Positions 1-12,273 of a stretch of 55,672 nucleotides of DNA are shown here, one piece after another. The DNA comes from Pseudomonadales bacterium. Its GTDB lineage: Bacteria > Pseudomonadota > Gammaproteobacteria > Pseudomonadales > Pseudohongiellaceae. The DNA lies in NCBI GenBank assembly GCA_023257655.1, contig JALRBQ010000066.1, positions 1 to 55,672 on the forward strand, given 5' to 3'. Within the stretch, counting starts at the first letter, position 1, and every line of letters begins with the position of its first letter. Both the position numbers and the translations under genes were made by a program. The notes beneath the pieces are model-generated. The model ran no database searches, had not been told where the DNA came from, and was given only the letters and a program-made list of their open reading frames with translations.

Positions 1-269
1 ACCGCGGCGTTCGCGTCATGCTGTCGACCGGTGAATTGCGCATACTCGCCAACAATCCCGAACAGGAAGAAGCGGAAGAACTGGTGGCGGTGGAATACGA
101 AGGTGATGCGCTGGAAATTGGCTTCAATGTGAGCTATCTGATCGACGTCCTGAGCACCCTGACCAGCACGAATGCCCGCATCACCTTGTCAGATCCTAAC
201 AGCAGTGCCTTGCTGGAGGCCGATCAAGGCAGTGATGCCTTGTACGTTGTCATGCCGATGCGCCTGTAA
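1..269 (+). CDS. dnaN: DNA polymerase III beta sliding clamp, C-terminal part (partial)
   Basis: Only the last roughly 89 codons are present; the reading frame is open at the left edge (frame from base 3) and stops at 269. The product is the ring-shaped clamp that tethers the replicative polymerase to DNA. The C-terminal third domain is recognisable from the NPEQEEAEE stretch, the IGFNVSYLIDVL segment and the canonical ending VMPMRL, which is part of the partner-binding pocket in the family. recF begins 24 bases downstream on the same strand, the usual dnaA-dnaN-recF-gyrB order, so dnaA and the replication origin are expected just to the left of the window. Identification is secure despite truncation. 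Confidence 0.95.
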   Translation, partial: RGVRVMLSTGELRILANNPEQEEAEELVAVEYEGDALEIGFNVSYLIDVLSTLTSTNARITLSDPNSSALLEADQGSDALYVVMPMRL

Positions 270-293
270 AGGTGCATCGAGCCGGCGGCTTGC

Positions 294-1376
294 ATGAGTG
301 AAATCAGTCGGCTCAAGATAACCTCGGTCCGCAATCTGCATGCGGTCGATATTGCGCCCGCCCCCACGGTCAACTTGCTCTATGGCGAGAATGGCAGTGG
401 CAAGACCAGCCTCCTCGAAGCCATCAATCTGCTGGCGACGGGCCGGTCATTTCGTAGCTCAAAGGTCGACCCCCTGATCAATCATGAGGCAGACTCTGCG
501 GTAATCTACGCCGAACTCGCCAACGGAGTGCAGGTTGGGATCAGCAAATCCCGCAGACAGGCGCATCAGCTCCACTTTCAGGGCCAGGCGCAACGCAACT
601 GGGAAAACGTGGCGCGACAACTCCCAGTGCAATTGCTGGACTCCAACTCATTTTTACTCCTTGAAGGCGGCCCCCGCTCCCGGCGTCGATTCCTGGACTG
701 GGGTGTGTTCCACGTGGAACCGCATTTTCTGGAGAATTGGCGCCGCAGCCGGAAATGTCTGGCGAACCGTAACCATCTCCTCAAACAAGCAAGGTTGGAT
801 CGGCAGCAGCTGGTGGCCTGGGAAGCGGAGTTGAGTGAGGCCGCGGAGCAGATCGATCGCGCCCGAGCCCGCTACTTGCAAAGTTTATTGCCACAGTTTT
901 CTCAGGTGTATCGCGCTCTCGGTGGAGCCAATGCGGACGCGCTCAGCCTGGCTTATAGCCGAGGCTGGGATGATCACCAAACCTTGGCGGATGTACTTGC
1001 GGCCTCGGTGGCTGTGGACACGCGTTATGGAGCGACACAACACGGACCTCACCGCGCCGAACTGGATATCCGTGTCGGCAAGAATCGAGCCGTGGATATT
1101 TTGTCGCGCGGTCAGCAAAAGGTGCTAGTTAGCGCACTCAAATTGGCACAGGGAGAGTTATTGTCCGTTACCCTTGGGCAGCGCTGCCTGTATTTGGTGG
1201 ACGACTTGCCGGCGGAGCTGGATCGAGAAAATCGTGCACGTGTGTTGCGCCAATTGTTGAATCAAGGGGGTCAGTTGTTCGTGACCTGTGTGGATGAATC
1301 TGCCTTACACGGCAGCTTGCCAGAAAGCGCAGAAAAAGCCTTGTTTCACGTGGAACGTGGTACAATAACGACTTGA
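294..1376 (+). CDS. recF: DNA replication and repair protein RecF
   Basis: SMC-like ATPase of 360 residues that, with RecO and RecR, loads RecA at gapped DNA. The Walker A motif GENGSGKTS is at residues 31-39, the ABC-type signature LSRGQQK near 270-276, and the Walker B region LYLVDDLPAELD near 299. Length matches the family. There is no strong ribosome binding site before the ATG at 294, so translation may be coupled to dnaN. Two 16-bp parS-like palindromes lie inside the coding sequence, at 706-721 and 1342-1357, so this gene probably doubles as part of the chromosome-segregation centre. Confidence 0.96.
   Translation: MSEISRLKITSVRNLHAVDIAPAPTVNLLYGENGSGKTSLLEAINLLATGRSFRSSKVDPLINHEADSAVIYAELANGVQVGISKSRRQAHQLHFQGQAQRNWENVARQLPVQLLDSNSFLLLEGGPRSRRRFLDWGVFHVEPHFLENWRRSRKCLANRNHLLKQARLDRQQLVAWEAELSEAAEQIDRARARYLQSLLPQFSQVYRALGGANADALSLAYSRGWDDHQTLADVLAASVAVDTRYGATQHGPHRAELDIRVGKNRAVDILSRGQQKVLVSALKLAQGELLSVTLGQRCLYLVDDLPAELDRENRARVLRQLLNQGGQLFVTCVDESALHGSLPESAEKALFHVERGTITT
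706..721. other. parS-like ParB binding site inside recF
   Basis: The 16 bases TGTTCCACGTGGAACC contain the perfect 14-bp palindrome GTTCCACGTGGAAC. This fits the bacterial parS consensus (TGTTNCACGTGAAACA and its Pseudomonas form TGTTCCACGTGGAACA). parS sites cluster near the origin and nucleate ParB spreading for segregation. The position within recF, next to dnaN and gyrB, is where such sites are expected. parA and parB are not in this window. It was recognised by motif only. Confidence 0.85.
1342..1357. other. second parS-like ParB binding site, 3' end of recF
   Basis: TGTTTCACGTGGAACG matches the classical parS sequence TGTTTCACGTGGAACA at 15 of 16 positions. It lies in the last codons of recF, 636 bp from the first site. 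Two sites this close to dnaN support a real centromere-like cluster rather than chance. Confidence 0.82.
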
Positions 1377-4592
<3,216 letters not shown>

Positions 4593-4600
<8 letters not shown>

Positions 4601-5168
4601 TGACCGGAAACAATTCCTGAATCGCCTGGGCAAGATCGTCAAAAACCGCAAGATCAAGCACCCCGCTGGACCGCAAGGCAAGCTCGGAAGTCAGTCCCTT
4701 GCCGGACCGTACGAGTACTGGACGACATCCATGAGCGAGAGCCGCTTCCACATCCTTGACACTGTCGCCGATGAAATAGGCGCCTGCCAATGATATGCCA
4801 AATTCACTCTCGATCTGACGTAGCAAGCCCGTACCAGGCTTGCGGCAATCACACTGGTCGTTCGGGGTATGGGGACAATAAAAAATCCCGTCAATAAAAC
4901 CCCCGGCCTCTTCAACCATAGAACACATTTTATGATGTATCCGCGCGAGCGCGTACTCGTCAAATAAGGCCCGGCCTATGCCGGACTGATTGGTCGCGAC
5001 AACGATCCGAAAGCCGGCTCTTGAGAGTGCCGCAATCGCATCGATACTGCCAGGGATTGGTACCCATTCCTCATCGGATTTTATGTAGGCATCCGAATCC
5101 TGATTGATCACACCGTCCCGATCGAGAATGACAGTTTGTTGCGCAGAGTCAGTAGGTGACGACGTCAC
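4593..5168 (-). CDS. gmhB: D-glycero-beta-D-manno-heptose-1,7-bisphosphate 7-phosphatase
   Basis: HAD-family phosphatase of 191 residues that removes the C7 phosphate in ADP-heptose synthesis for the LPS inner core. The HAD motif I DRDGVIN is near the N terminus, the motif II region is VVATNQSGIGR, and motif IV is IGDSVKDVEAA. The family zinc-binding loop C-P-H-(x5)-C-D-C is intact, which separates GmhB from other HAD phosphatases. It starts 2 bp after the stop of glyS on the same strand and overlaps the downstream plsC-like start by 8 bp. It is probably one operon glyQ-glyS-gmhB-plsC. Confidence 0.93.
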
Positions 5169-5170
5169 AA

Positions 5171-7249
5171 CTAACTATTGTGCAAACAGGAAATATCGGC
5201 AACCCGCAAGAAGAGATTGCGGAGTTGTGACAAGAGCGCAACGCGATTAGCTTGCAGCGCCTTGTCATCACACATTACCAGCACGGCGTCGAAGAAGCCG
5301 TCAACGCTGTCCTTCAGGGAAGCAAGCTGCTCCAAGCCCTCACGGTAATTGCCTGCATCGAACATCGGATACACCTGGGACTGGGCCGCAGTGAGCGCAT
5401 CATAGAGGATCTGTTCTGCCGACTCTCGCAATAACGTCTTGTCTACATGGGGATCGCTGGCCTGCCGGTCCATTTTTGCGAGGATGTTTGTCACCCGTTT
5501 ATTCGCGGCAGCCAGTGCCTGGGATTGCGGTAATTTGCTGAAATGATTTACCGCGTCGAGACGCTTGTGAAAATCCAGCGGACGCTCAGGCTTGAGAGCA
5601 ATCACCGATTGGAACACTTCGGCCGTAACGCCTTCTTCCAGATACCAGGCGCGGAAGCGTTCCAGCAAGAAATCGAAAACAGCCGCTTGTGTTGTTGCGG
5701 GAACTTGCAGGAAAGCGAAGTTACGTAACGCTTGCTCGATCGCCACCAGCAGATTGAGGTCCAGATTTCGCTCTACCAGGATGCGAAGAACACCGATGGC
5801 GGAACGGCGCAGGGCAAAGGGATCTTTGGAACCAGTGGGCGGCTGGCCGATGGCGAACATGCCCACGATGGAGTCCAGTTTGTCGGCAACTGCCAGCACA
5901 CAGCCTGTTAGTGTAGTGGGTAGGGAATCGCCAGCGAAACGCGGCATGTATTGCTCATTGAGGGCAATAGCTACTTCCTTGGGCTCGCCATCGTTGAGCG
6001 CGTAATAGTAACCCATCAGTCCCTGCAGGTCGGCGAACTCACCCACCATGTTCGTCAGCAGATCGCATTTTGACAGCTCGGCGGCACGACGAGAGTATTC
6101 CGGATTGCCACCGATCGCGGCGGCGATATGCCCAGCGAGTGCCGCAACGCGCTCTGACTTTTCGAAAACCGTCCCAAGGTTTTGCTGGAACACGATTTTC
6201 TTTAATTGCTCACTGCGGCTCGCCAAAGAGCTTTGCTTGTCAGTCTCGAAGAAGAACCGTGCATCAGCGAGTCGAGGGCGAATGACACGCTCGTTACCTT
6301 CGATTACCTGTGCCGGGTCTATGCTGCGAATATTGCTCACCGCGATAAAACGCGGCAGCAACTTGCCATTCTGATCCGTGAGATAAAAGCACTTCTGGTG
6401 AGACTTCATCGCCAGGATCAATGCTTCGGAGGGAACCTCGAGAAACTCCTCGTCAAATTGTCCCATCAGGGCAACCGGGAACTCGACCAGGCTCGTCACT
6501 TCATCCAGCAAGTCATCATCGATGACCACGGTGGCGCCTAGACGAGTGGCTTCTGCCTTTACCAATTGCTCGATCAAATCCTTGCGCTTCTGAAAATCCG
6601 CGATCACGTTGCCGGGACTTTCCAGCAAAGTTTCGTAATCGGCAGGATGCGTAATCGGTATTGGTCGGTTGTAGTGGAACCGATGACCGATGGTCGCGGT
6701 TCCTGAGGTCACACCCAGAATCTCGGTTTCAATTCGCTCAGACCCAAACAGCATCACGAGCCAGTGTACGGGGCGAACAAACTCGACTCGCGAACTACCC
6801 CAGCGCATTCGCTTAGGGATGGGCAATTGCGCCAGGGACTTGTCGACTATCTCCGGTAGCAAGGCAGCCGTTGCCTGACCCGGGACGGTCGATGAATACG
6901 CGAGTTTTAATACACCATCGCGCTCCTGTTGTTCCAGGGCGGCGACATCAACACCACAAGATCTGGCAAAACCGGACGCGGCCGGGGTCGGCGTGCCATC
7001 GTCCTTGAAGGCGGCAGCGACAGCCGGCCCCAATCGCTCAATGCGTTTGTCTTGTTGCTGGGTAGTGAGATCAGTAACGAGCAGGGCGAGTCGGCGCGGT
7101 GTGGCAAATGCCCGAATCCCGGAATAGGTCAGCCCTTCCTTGTCCAGACCCGCGCGCACACCGGACTCGAAGGCGCGTGACAGCGTTCGCAAAGCTTTGG
7201 GTGGCAATTCTTCGGTGCCAAGTTCGACGAGAAAATCTTGCGTGGACAT
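5171..7249 (-). CDS. glyS: Glycine--tRNA ligase beta subunit
   Basis: 692-residue beta chain of the heterotetrameric (alpha2beta2) bacterial glycyl-tRNA synthetase. It binds tRNA and contains an HD-like and a C-terminal anticodon-binding region. The N-terminal FLVELGTEELPPKAL is a hallmark of GlyS, and the internal segments ATPRRLALLV and KRMRWG also match. Length agrees with the family. It lies 5 bp downstream of glyQ and is certainly cotranscribed with it. Confidence 0.97.
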   Translation of the reverse strand: MSTQDFLVELGTEELPPKALRTLSRAFESGVRAGLDKEGLTYSGIRAFATPRRLALLVTDLTTQQQDKRIERLGPAVAAAFKDDGTPTPAASGFARSCGVDVAALEQQERDGVLKLAYSSTVPGQATAALLPEIVDKSLAQLPIPKRMRWGSSRVEFVRPVHWLVMLFGSERIETEILGVTSGTATIGHRFHYNRPIPITHPADYETLLESPGNVIADFQKRKDLIEQLVKAEATRLGATVVIDDDLLDEVTSLVEFPVALMGQFDEEFLEVPSEALILAMKSHQKCFYLTDQNGKLLPRFIAVSNIRSIDPAQVIEGNERVIRPRLADARFFFETDKQSSLASRSEQLKKIVFQQNLGTVFEKSERVAALAGHIAAAIGGNPEYSRRAAELSKCDLLTNMVGEFADLQGLMGYYYALNDGEPKEVAIALNEQYMPRFAGDSLPTTLTGCVLAVADKLDSIVGMFAIGQPPTGSKDPFALRRSAIGVLRILVERNLDLNLLVAIEQALRNFAFLQVPATTQAAVFDFLLERFRAWYLEEGVTAEVFQSVIALKPERPLDFHKRLDAVNHFSKLPQSQALAAANKRVTNILAKMDRQASDPHVDKTLLRESAEQILYDALTAAQSQVYPMFDAGNYREGLEQLASLKDSVDGFFDAVLVMCDDKALQANRVALLSQLRNLFLRVADISCLHNS

Positions 7250-7254
7250 GGCGG

Positions 7255-8184
7255 CTATTTATCCAGGTACTGTTGGCGTAGAGCGTCAGATGCGAGTGGG
7301 AAGCCGAGTTGTTTGCGACTCTCGAAATAGGCTTCGGCGACGGCACGCGCCAGGGTTCGCACCCTGAGAATGAAGCGCTGACGCTCTGTTACGGAAATGG
7401 CATTACGTGCATCGAGCAGATTGAAATAATGAGAGGCTTTCAATACCTGCTCATACGCCGGTAACGGCAAACCCTTGCCGATCAGGCTCTGACATTGTTG
7501 TTCACACTCATCAAAATAGCGGAACAGCAACTCGGTGGCGGCATGCTCGAAATTGTAGGCAGACATCTCAATCTCGTTCTGCTTGAAGACGTCGCCATAG
7601 GTCACAACACCTTCTGGACCCCGAGTCCACACGATGTCATAGATACTGTCGACTCCCTGCAGGTACATCGCGATGCGCTCAATACCATAAGTAATTTCAC
7701 CGCTGACAGGATGACACTCAAGCCCGCCGACTTGTTGAAAATAAGTGAATTGGGTGACTTCCATGCCGTTCAGCCAGACTTCCCATCCGAGCCCCCAGGC
7801 GCCCAATGTTGGCGACTCCCAGTTATCCTCGACGAAACGGATATCATGGACCGCCATGTCGATGCCCAGATGTTGCAGGGACGCGAGGTAAAGTTCCTGG
7901 ATATTCTTGGGCGAAGGCTTCAGCAATACCTGAAATTGGTAGTAATGTTGGAGGCGGTTTGGATTTTCACCATAACGCCCGTCTGTTGGTCGACGGCAAG
8001 GCTGGACATAGGCCGCGTTCCAACTTTCCGGACCAATGGCTCGCAGAAACGTAGTCGGGTGAAACGTGCCTGCGCCGACTTCGATATCGAGTGGTTGCAG
8101 GACGACACAGCCCTGTGCGGCCCAGAATTGTTGCAGTGCCAGAATGAGTCCCTGAAAAGTATTCAGGTCAGCAGCTTGAGTCAC
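7255..8184 (-). CDS. glyQ: Glycine--tRNA ligase alpha subunit
   Basis: 309-residue catalytic alpha subunit of the class II glycyl-tRNA synthetase. Characteristic segments are [18 protein letters not shown] at the start, then [31 protein letters not shown] and [18 protein letters not shown]. It acts with GlyS, encoded immediately downstream. The intergenic region 8185-8283 to the divergent acyltransferase gene must hold the promoters for both directions. Confidence 0.97.
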   Translation of the reverse strand: MTQAADLNTFQGLILALQQFWAAQGCVVLQPLDIEVGAGTFHPTTFLRAIGPESWNAAYVQPCRRPTDGRYGENPNRLQHYYQFQVLLKPSPKNIQELYLASLQHLGIDMAVHDIRFVEDNWESPTLGAWGLGWEVWLNGMEVTQFTYFQQVGGLECHPVSGEITYGIERIAMYLQGVDSIYDIVWTRGPEGVVTYGDVFKQNEIEMSAYNFEHAATELLFRYFDECEQQCQSLIGKGLPLPAYEQVLKASHYFNLLDARNAISVTERQRFILRVRTLARAVAEAYFESRKQLGFPLASDALRQQYLDK

Positions 8185-8283
8185 GGTGATGCCAAATAAT
8201 GTAGAAAATCAAAGGGCTGCAATTATGCGCGATTCTCTGGAACTAATCCATAGCAAGCCGCGCGGGAGCTGGATCACAGCGGC

Positions 8284-9255
8284 ATGGAAGATTGTTTCCG
8301 CCGTCGAAGTATGATGTTATTTCGGCCCAGATCGAAACTCACCATCCGGAACCAGCGAGCGCACCCCATCTCTACTCTCAATTACATCCTGTTACGGGTT
8401 TTTCTGGTGATCTGCGCCATCTTGCCATTGCGGCTGCTGCATGGCATCGGTGCCGTCTGGGGACGTCTGGTCTACTGGTTGCCAAACCGGTCTCGCGAGA
8501 CCACCTATCGAAATCTTGTCGCCTGTTTTCCGGAAAAATCGCCTGCGCAGCTGGATGCGCTCGTGCTGCAGAGTTTGCAGCACACGGCTTGCACTGCGCT
8601 GGAGATGGGCAAGTCCTGGTTGTCTCCCATGGACAAGGTGCTGGGATTGGTCAAAGACACTGAAGGAATGGCGGCATTCGAGGAGGCTGTCTCCGCAGGA
8701 AAAGGCCTGATTCTCCTGGCACCGCATCATAGCAACTGGGAAGTGTTCGGTTACTACACAGCCACCAAACTGGATTCGATCTTCATGTATCAGCCGCCGA
8801 AGTTCCCGGCAATGGATACATTGCTCAAGCAGACCCGTTCACGAGGCGGAATCGATTTGGCACCAGCCAATCGCCAGGGAGTGGCGTCGTTACTTAAGAC
8901 CCTGCAGCGCGGCGGGCTTGTCGGCATCCTGCCAGATCAGGTACCGAACGATAATGGCGGATTGTATGCGCCCTTCTTCGGTAATCAGGCATTGACGATG
9001 ACGCTCGTCAGCAAGTTGTTGTCGCGCCACCAGGTACCGGTGTTCTGCGGATTCGCCGAGCGACTGCCAGCTGGCAAGGGATTCAGGGTAATCATGCAAA
9101 AGGCTCATCCCGCAATTTACAGCGCAGATTTGGCCGAGTCAGTGGCTGGATTGAACCAGTCGGTGGAAGCCTGTGTGCTGCGCGCGGTTGCGCAGTACCA
9201 ATGGGAATACAAGCGGTTTCGACGGCAACCGGATGGCAGCAACTTCTACCGGTGA
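8284..9255 (+). CDS. Lipid A biosynthesis lauroyl/acyl acyltransferase family (LpxL/HtrB-like)
   Basis: Membrane-anchored late acyltransferase of 323 residues that transfers an acyl chain from acyl-ACP onto Kdo2-lipid A or its precursor. A transmembrane helix (LLRVFLVICAILPLRLL) lies near residues 37-55. The catalytic H-X4-E motif occurs as HHSNWE, and GILPDQVP is the second conserved block. Alternative starts at 8311 or 8314 would shorten the basic N terminus; none has a clear ribosome binding site. It is divergent from glyQ, the same place as a lauroyltransferase in Pseudomonas. Whether it adds laurate, a hydroxylated or another chain cannot be read from the sequence. Confidence 0.9.
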   Translation: MEDCFRRRSMMLFRPRSKLTIRNQRAHPISTLNYILLRVFLVICAILPLRLLHGIGAVWGRLVYWLPNRSRETTYRNLVACFPEKSPAQLDALVLQSLQHTACTALEMGKSWLSPMDKVLGLVKDTEGMAAFEEAVSAGKGLILLAPHHSNWEVFGYYTATKLDSIFMYQPPKFPAMDTLLKQTRSRGGIDLAPANRQGVASLLKTLQRGGLVGILPDQVPNDNGGLYAPFFGNQALTMTLVSKLLSRHQVPVFCGFAERLPAGKGFRVIMQKAHPAIYSADLAESVAGLNQSVEACVLRAVAQYQWEYKRFRRQPDGSNFYR

Positions 9256-9282
9256 TAGGCAGAATTGTGTTGAGGGCCTATC
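9254..9282. terminator. Possible hairpin between convergent acyltransferase and trkH genes
   Basis: An inverted repeat GATAGGC (9254-9260) / GCCTATC (9276-9282) overlaps the stop of the acyltransferase gene and could extend with CCGG on both sides after a 2-base bulge. There is no U-run, so a factor-independent terminator is doubtful. Confidence 0.3.
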
Positions 9283-9311
9283 CGGCGGTACCCCAGTAAA
9301 ATGTCTGAACC

Positions 9312-10766
9312 TTAGCGTTTCCAGAACATCGGGGTAAACAACACCAGCAAGGTGAAGACCTCAAGCCGACCGAGAAGCATCGCGAAGCACAAGATCCATT
9401 TCGCTGTCGCGGGCAAATAGCCATAGGTGAGAGAGACGCTCTCAAGACCGGGGCCCAGATTATTGATGCAGGCACCCACTGCGCTGAACGCGGTGATGAT
9501 ATCCAGGCCTGTCGCAAGCAGCGCCATCAGCATCGCCATGAAAACCATCACGTAAACGGCGAAGAAACCCCAGACTGCTTCGATTACACGATCCGGCACC
9601 AGATTGCGACCGAGTTTGATTGGTATGATTGCCTTGGGATGAATCAGCCTTTGCACCTCACGCAGCCCCTGCTTGAAAATCAACAGGATCCGGATCACTT
9701 TCATACCACCGCCGGTTGAACCGGCACAGGCGCCGATGATTGCCGCATAGAGCAACAGATAGGGCAGGAATAAAGGCCAGGAATTGAAATCCGCCGTCGT
9801 GAAACCGGTCGTTGTCGCGATCGACACTACCTGAAACACACCCTTGACGATGGACTCACTCACGGTTGAATAAGTGGCCGAGAAATACAGCACTAGCACG
9901 GTAACAATCGACAGGGACACGAGAATGAAACTGTAGAACTGGAATTCGGTATCGCGCAGATACTGACTTATCGTACGCCGCTGCCATGCAGTGAAATGCA
10001 GCGCGAAATTGACACCCGCGATAAACATGAAGATCACGGCGACCGCATCAATGGCCGCGCTGTCAAAATAGCCCAGGCTCTGATCATGAGTCGAGAAACC
10101 GCCAATCGCAACCGTCGTGAAGCTGTGACTGATGGCATCGAACGGATCCATGCCTACCAGCCAATAAGCAGCAGCACAGACTATCGTCAGAGAGAGATAG
10201 ATGTACCACAGAGCCTTGGCTGTTTCTGCCAGCCGCGGCACCAGCTTGTTGTCTTTCACGGGTCCCGGGCTCTCGGCACGATACAATTGCATGCCGCCAA
10301 TACCCAGCATCGGTAGCAGCGCCATCGCCAACACGATAATACCCATGCCCCCCAGCCATTGCAGTTGTTGTCGATAAAACAGAATCGACTTCGGTAAATC
10401 GTCAAGTCCCGTAATGACAGTGGCGCCGGTAGTGGTGAGTCCGGACAGCGCTTCAAATACCGCGTCGGTGAAACTGAGCTGTACGGCGTGGGAAAAGACA
10501 AAAGGCAAACAGCCAGCAGTGCCCAACACCACCCAGAACAAAGTGACGATCAGAAAACCGTCTCGGGTTCCGAGTTCCTTGTGTGAACGTGCTGTCATCA
10601 CCCATAACAAAAAGCCTATGGCAAAGATGATGAGAAAAGATTTGATAAATGCCGGGGCGGCACCGTCAGAGTAGATATGAGAAACGAGCAGTGGTGGGAA
10701 CGTGCCCAATGCGCTGAATAGCATGAGCAGCAATCCAAGTATCTTGATTATGATGGATGCATGCAT
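9312..10766 (-). CDS. trkH: Trk potassium uptake system membrane subunit TrkH
   Basis: 484-residue inner-membrane K+ channel-like transporter with four M1-P-M2 repeats. The selectivity-filter glycines are seen as TTTGATVI, TTVAIGGFSTHD, TTTGFTTADF and a last GACINNLGPGLE. TrkH works with the cytoplasmic gating ring TrkA, encoded 2 bp upstream on the same strand, so the two form an operon trkA-trkH. Length matches TrkH/TrkG of Enterobacteria and Pseudomonas. Confidence 0.95.
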   Translation of the reverse strand: MHASIIIKILGLLLMLFSALGTFPPLLVSHIYSDGAAPAFIKSFLIIFAIGFLLWVMTARSHKELGTRDGFLIVTLFWVVLGTAGCLPFVFSHAVQLSFTDAVFEALSGLTTTGATVITGLDDLPKSILFYRQQLQWLGGMGIIVLAMALLPMLGIGGMQLYRAESPGPVKDNKLVPRLAETAKALWYIYLSLTIVCAAAYWLVGMDPFDAISHSFTTVAIGGFSTHDQSLGYFDSAAIDAVAVIFMFIAGVNFALHFTAWQRRTISQYLRDTEFQFYSFILVSLSIVTVLVLYFSATYSTVSESIVKGVFQVVSIATTTGFTTADFNSWPLFLPYLLLYAAIIGACAGSTGGGMKVIRILLIFKQGLREVQRLIHPKAIIPIKLGRNLVPDRVIEAVWGFFAVYVMVFMAMLMALLATGLDIITAFSAVGACINNLGPGLESVSLTYGYLPATAKWILCFAMLLGRLEVFTLLVLFTPMFWKR

Positions 10767-10768
10767 GC

Positions 10769-12142
10769 CTAGAAGAAACTGAATCCGACCTGAAACAGTC
10801 GCTCTACCTCGGGAATGCGCTTGCGATCAACCAGGAACAGAATTACGTGATCGCCAGACTGTACGACAGTGTCGTCATGGGCAATCAGCACTTCGTCTTC
10901 GCGGACGATGGCGCCGATAGTGGTTCCTTCCGGCAGATCAATGTCGGCGATGGCGCGGCCGACCACCTTGGAAGAGACCTTGTCGCCGTGGGCGATAGCC
11001 TCCATCGCCTCCGCTGCGCCACGACGCAAAGAGTGGACATTCACAACGTCACCGCGGCGAACATGAGTGAGCAGACTGCCAATCGTGGCGATTTGCGGTG
11101 AGATTGCGATGTCAATTTCGCCGCCCTGAACGAGATCGACATACGCCGGATTGTTGATGAGCGCCATGACCTTCTTCGCGCCCAACCGTTTCGCCAACAA
11201 TGACGACATGATATTGGCCTCGTCGTCATTCGTGAGGGCGAGGAACACATCCGTGTCTTCTATATTTTCGTCAATCAATAACTCGCGTTGAGAGGCCTCG
11301 CCATTGAGGACAATGGCTTTGTTCAGAATTTCGGAGAGGTAGGCACAGCGTTCCGGATCCCGTTCGATAATCTTGACCTGATAGCGCTCCTCGATTGACT
11401 CGGCCAATCGTAAGCCGATATTGCCGCCACCGGCGATCATGAGGCGTTTGTAAGGACGATCCATGCGCCGCAGCTCGCTCATGCAAGCGCGGATATTGCC
11501 CTGCGCGGCGACGAAAAACACCTCGTCGCCAGCCTCGATGACGGTAGAGCCTTCGGGGATGATGGGTCGATCCTTGCGGAAAATGGCGGCGACTCGGGTC
11601 TCGATGTTCGGCATGTGTTGACGCAACAGGCGAATTTCCTGACCCACAAGCGGGCCGCCATAAAACGCCTTCACTGCCACCAGTTGTACTTTACCGTCGG
11701 CAAAGTCCAGGACCTGCAGGGCACCCGGCAGATCAATTAGCCGTGAGATATAACTGGATACGATCAATTCAGGGCTGATGACGACATCGACTGCAATGCC
11801 TTGCTTGCCGAACAGCTTGTCACTGACGAGATAGGAAGAAGCGCGAATTCGGCAGATTTTCTTGGGAGTCTGAAACAGGGAGTAGGCGACACGACAGGCC
11901 ACCATATTGATCTCGTCACTCTCGGTAACCGCGATGATCATGTCAGCGTCTTCGCCCCCGGCTCGTTCGAGGACGTCAGGGTGACAGGCCTCGCCGGGAA
12001 TAGTGCCGATGTCGATGCGATCCTTCAGTTCCCGCAGCTTCTCGGCATCGGCATCGACGACGGTAATGTCATTGGCTTCGTTGGCCAGCGTTTCTGCCAG
12101 CGTGCAGCCCACCTGATTGGCGCCGAGGATAATAATCTTCAT
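10769..12142 (-). CDS. trkA: Trk potassium uptake regulator TrkA
   Basis: 457-residue peripheral NAD/ATP-binding gating subunit made of two RCK halves. The first Rossmann motif is [14 protein letters not shown] at the N terminus (glycines slightly unusual), the second is [13 protein letters not shown] near the middle, and each is followed by a TrkA-C domain. The stop lies 2 bp before trkH. In Pseudomonas the gene also precedes rsmB-fmt-def in the same arrangement, which supports the call. Confidence 0.95.
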   Translation of the reverse strand: MKIIILGANQVGCTLAETLANEANDITVVDADAEKLRELKDRIDIGTIPGEACHPDVLERAGGEDADMIIAVTESDEINMVACRVAYSLFQTPKKICRIRASSYLVSDKLFGKQGIAVDVVISPELIVSSYISRLIDLPGALQVLDFADGKVQLVAVKAFYGGPLVGQEIRLLRQHMPNIETRVAAIFRKDRPIIPEGSTVIEAGDEVFFVAAQGNIRACMSELRRMDRPYKRLMIAGGGNIGLRLAESIEERYQVKIIERDPERCAYLSEILNKAIVLNGEASQRELLIDENIEDTDVFLALTNDDEANIMSSLLAKRLGAKKVMALINNPAYVDLVQGGEIDIAISPQIATIGSLLTHVRRGDVVNVHSLRRGAAEAMEAIAHGDKVSSKVVGRAIADIDLPEGTTIGAIVREDEVLIAHDDTVVQSGDHVILFLVDRKRIPEVERLFQVGFSFF

Positions 12143-12273
12143 GGGATTACGTCCCTATAATCACAGCAATGCATGGGTCCGGCTGGTCTTGATGTTCTGG
12201 CCAAAGTTCATAGCGAGTCGAGACGTGTGGCGCAAAAATAATGATCAGGGGCATTTTCCAGGTATCTGCCGGC

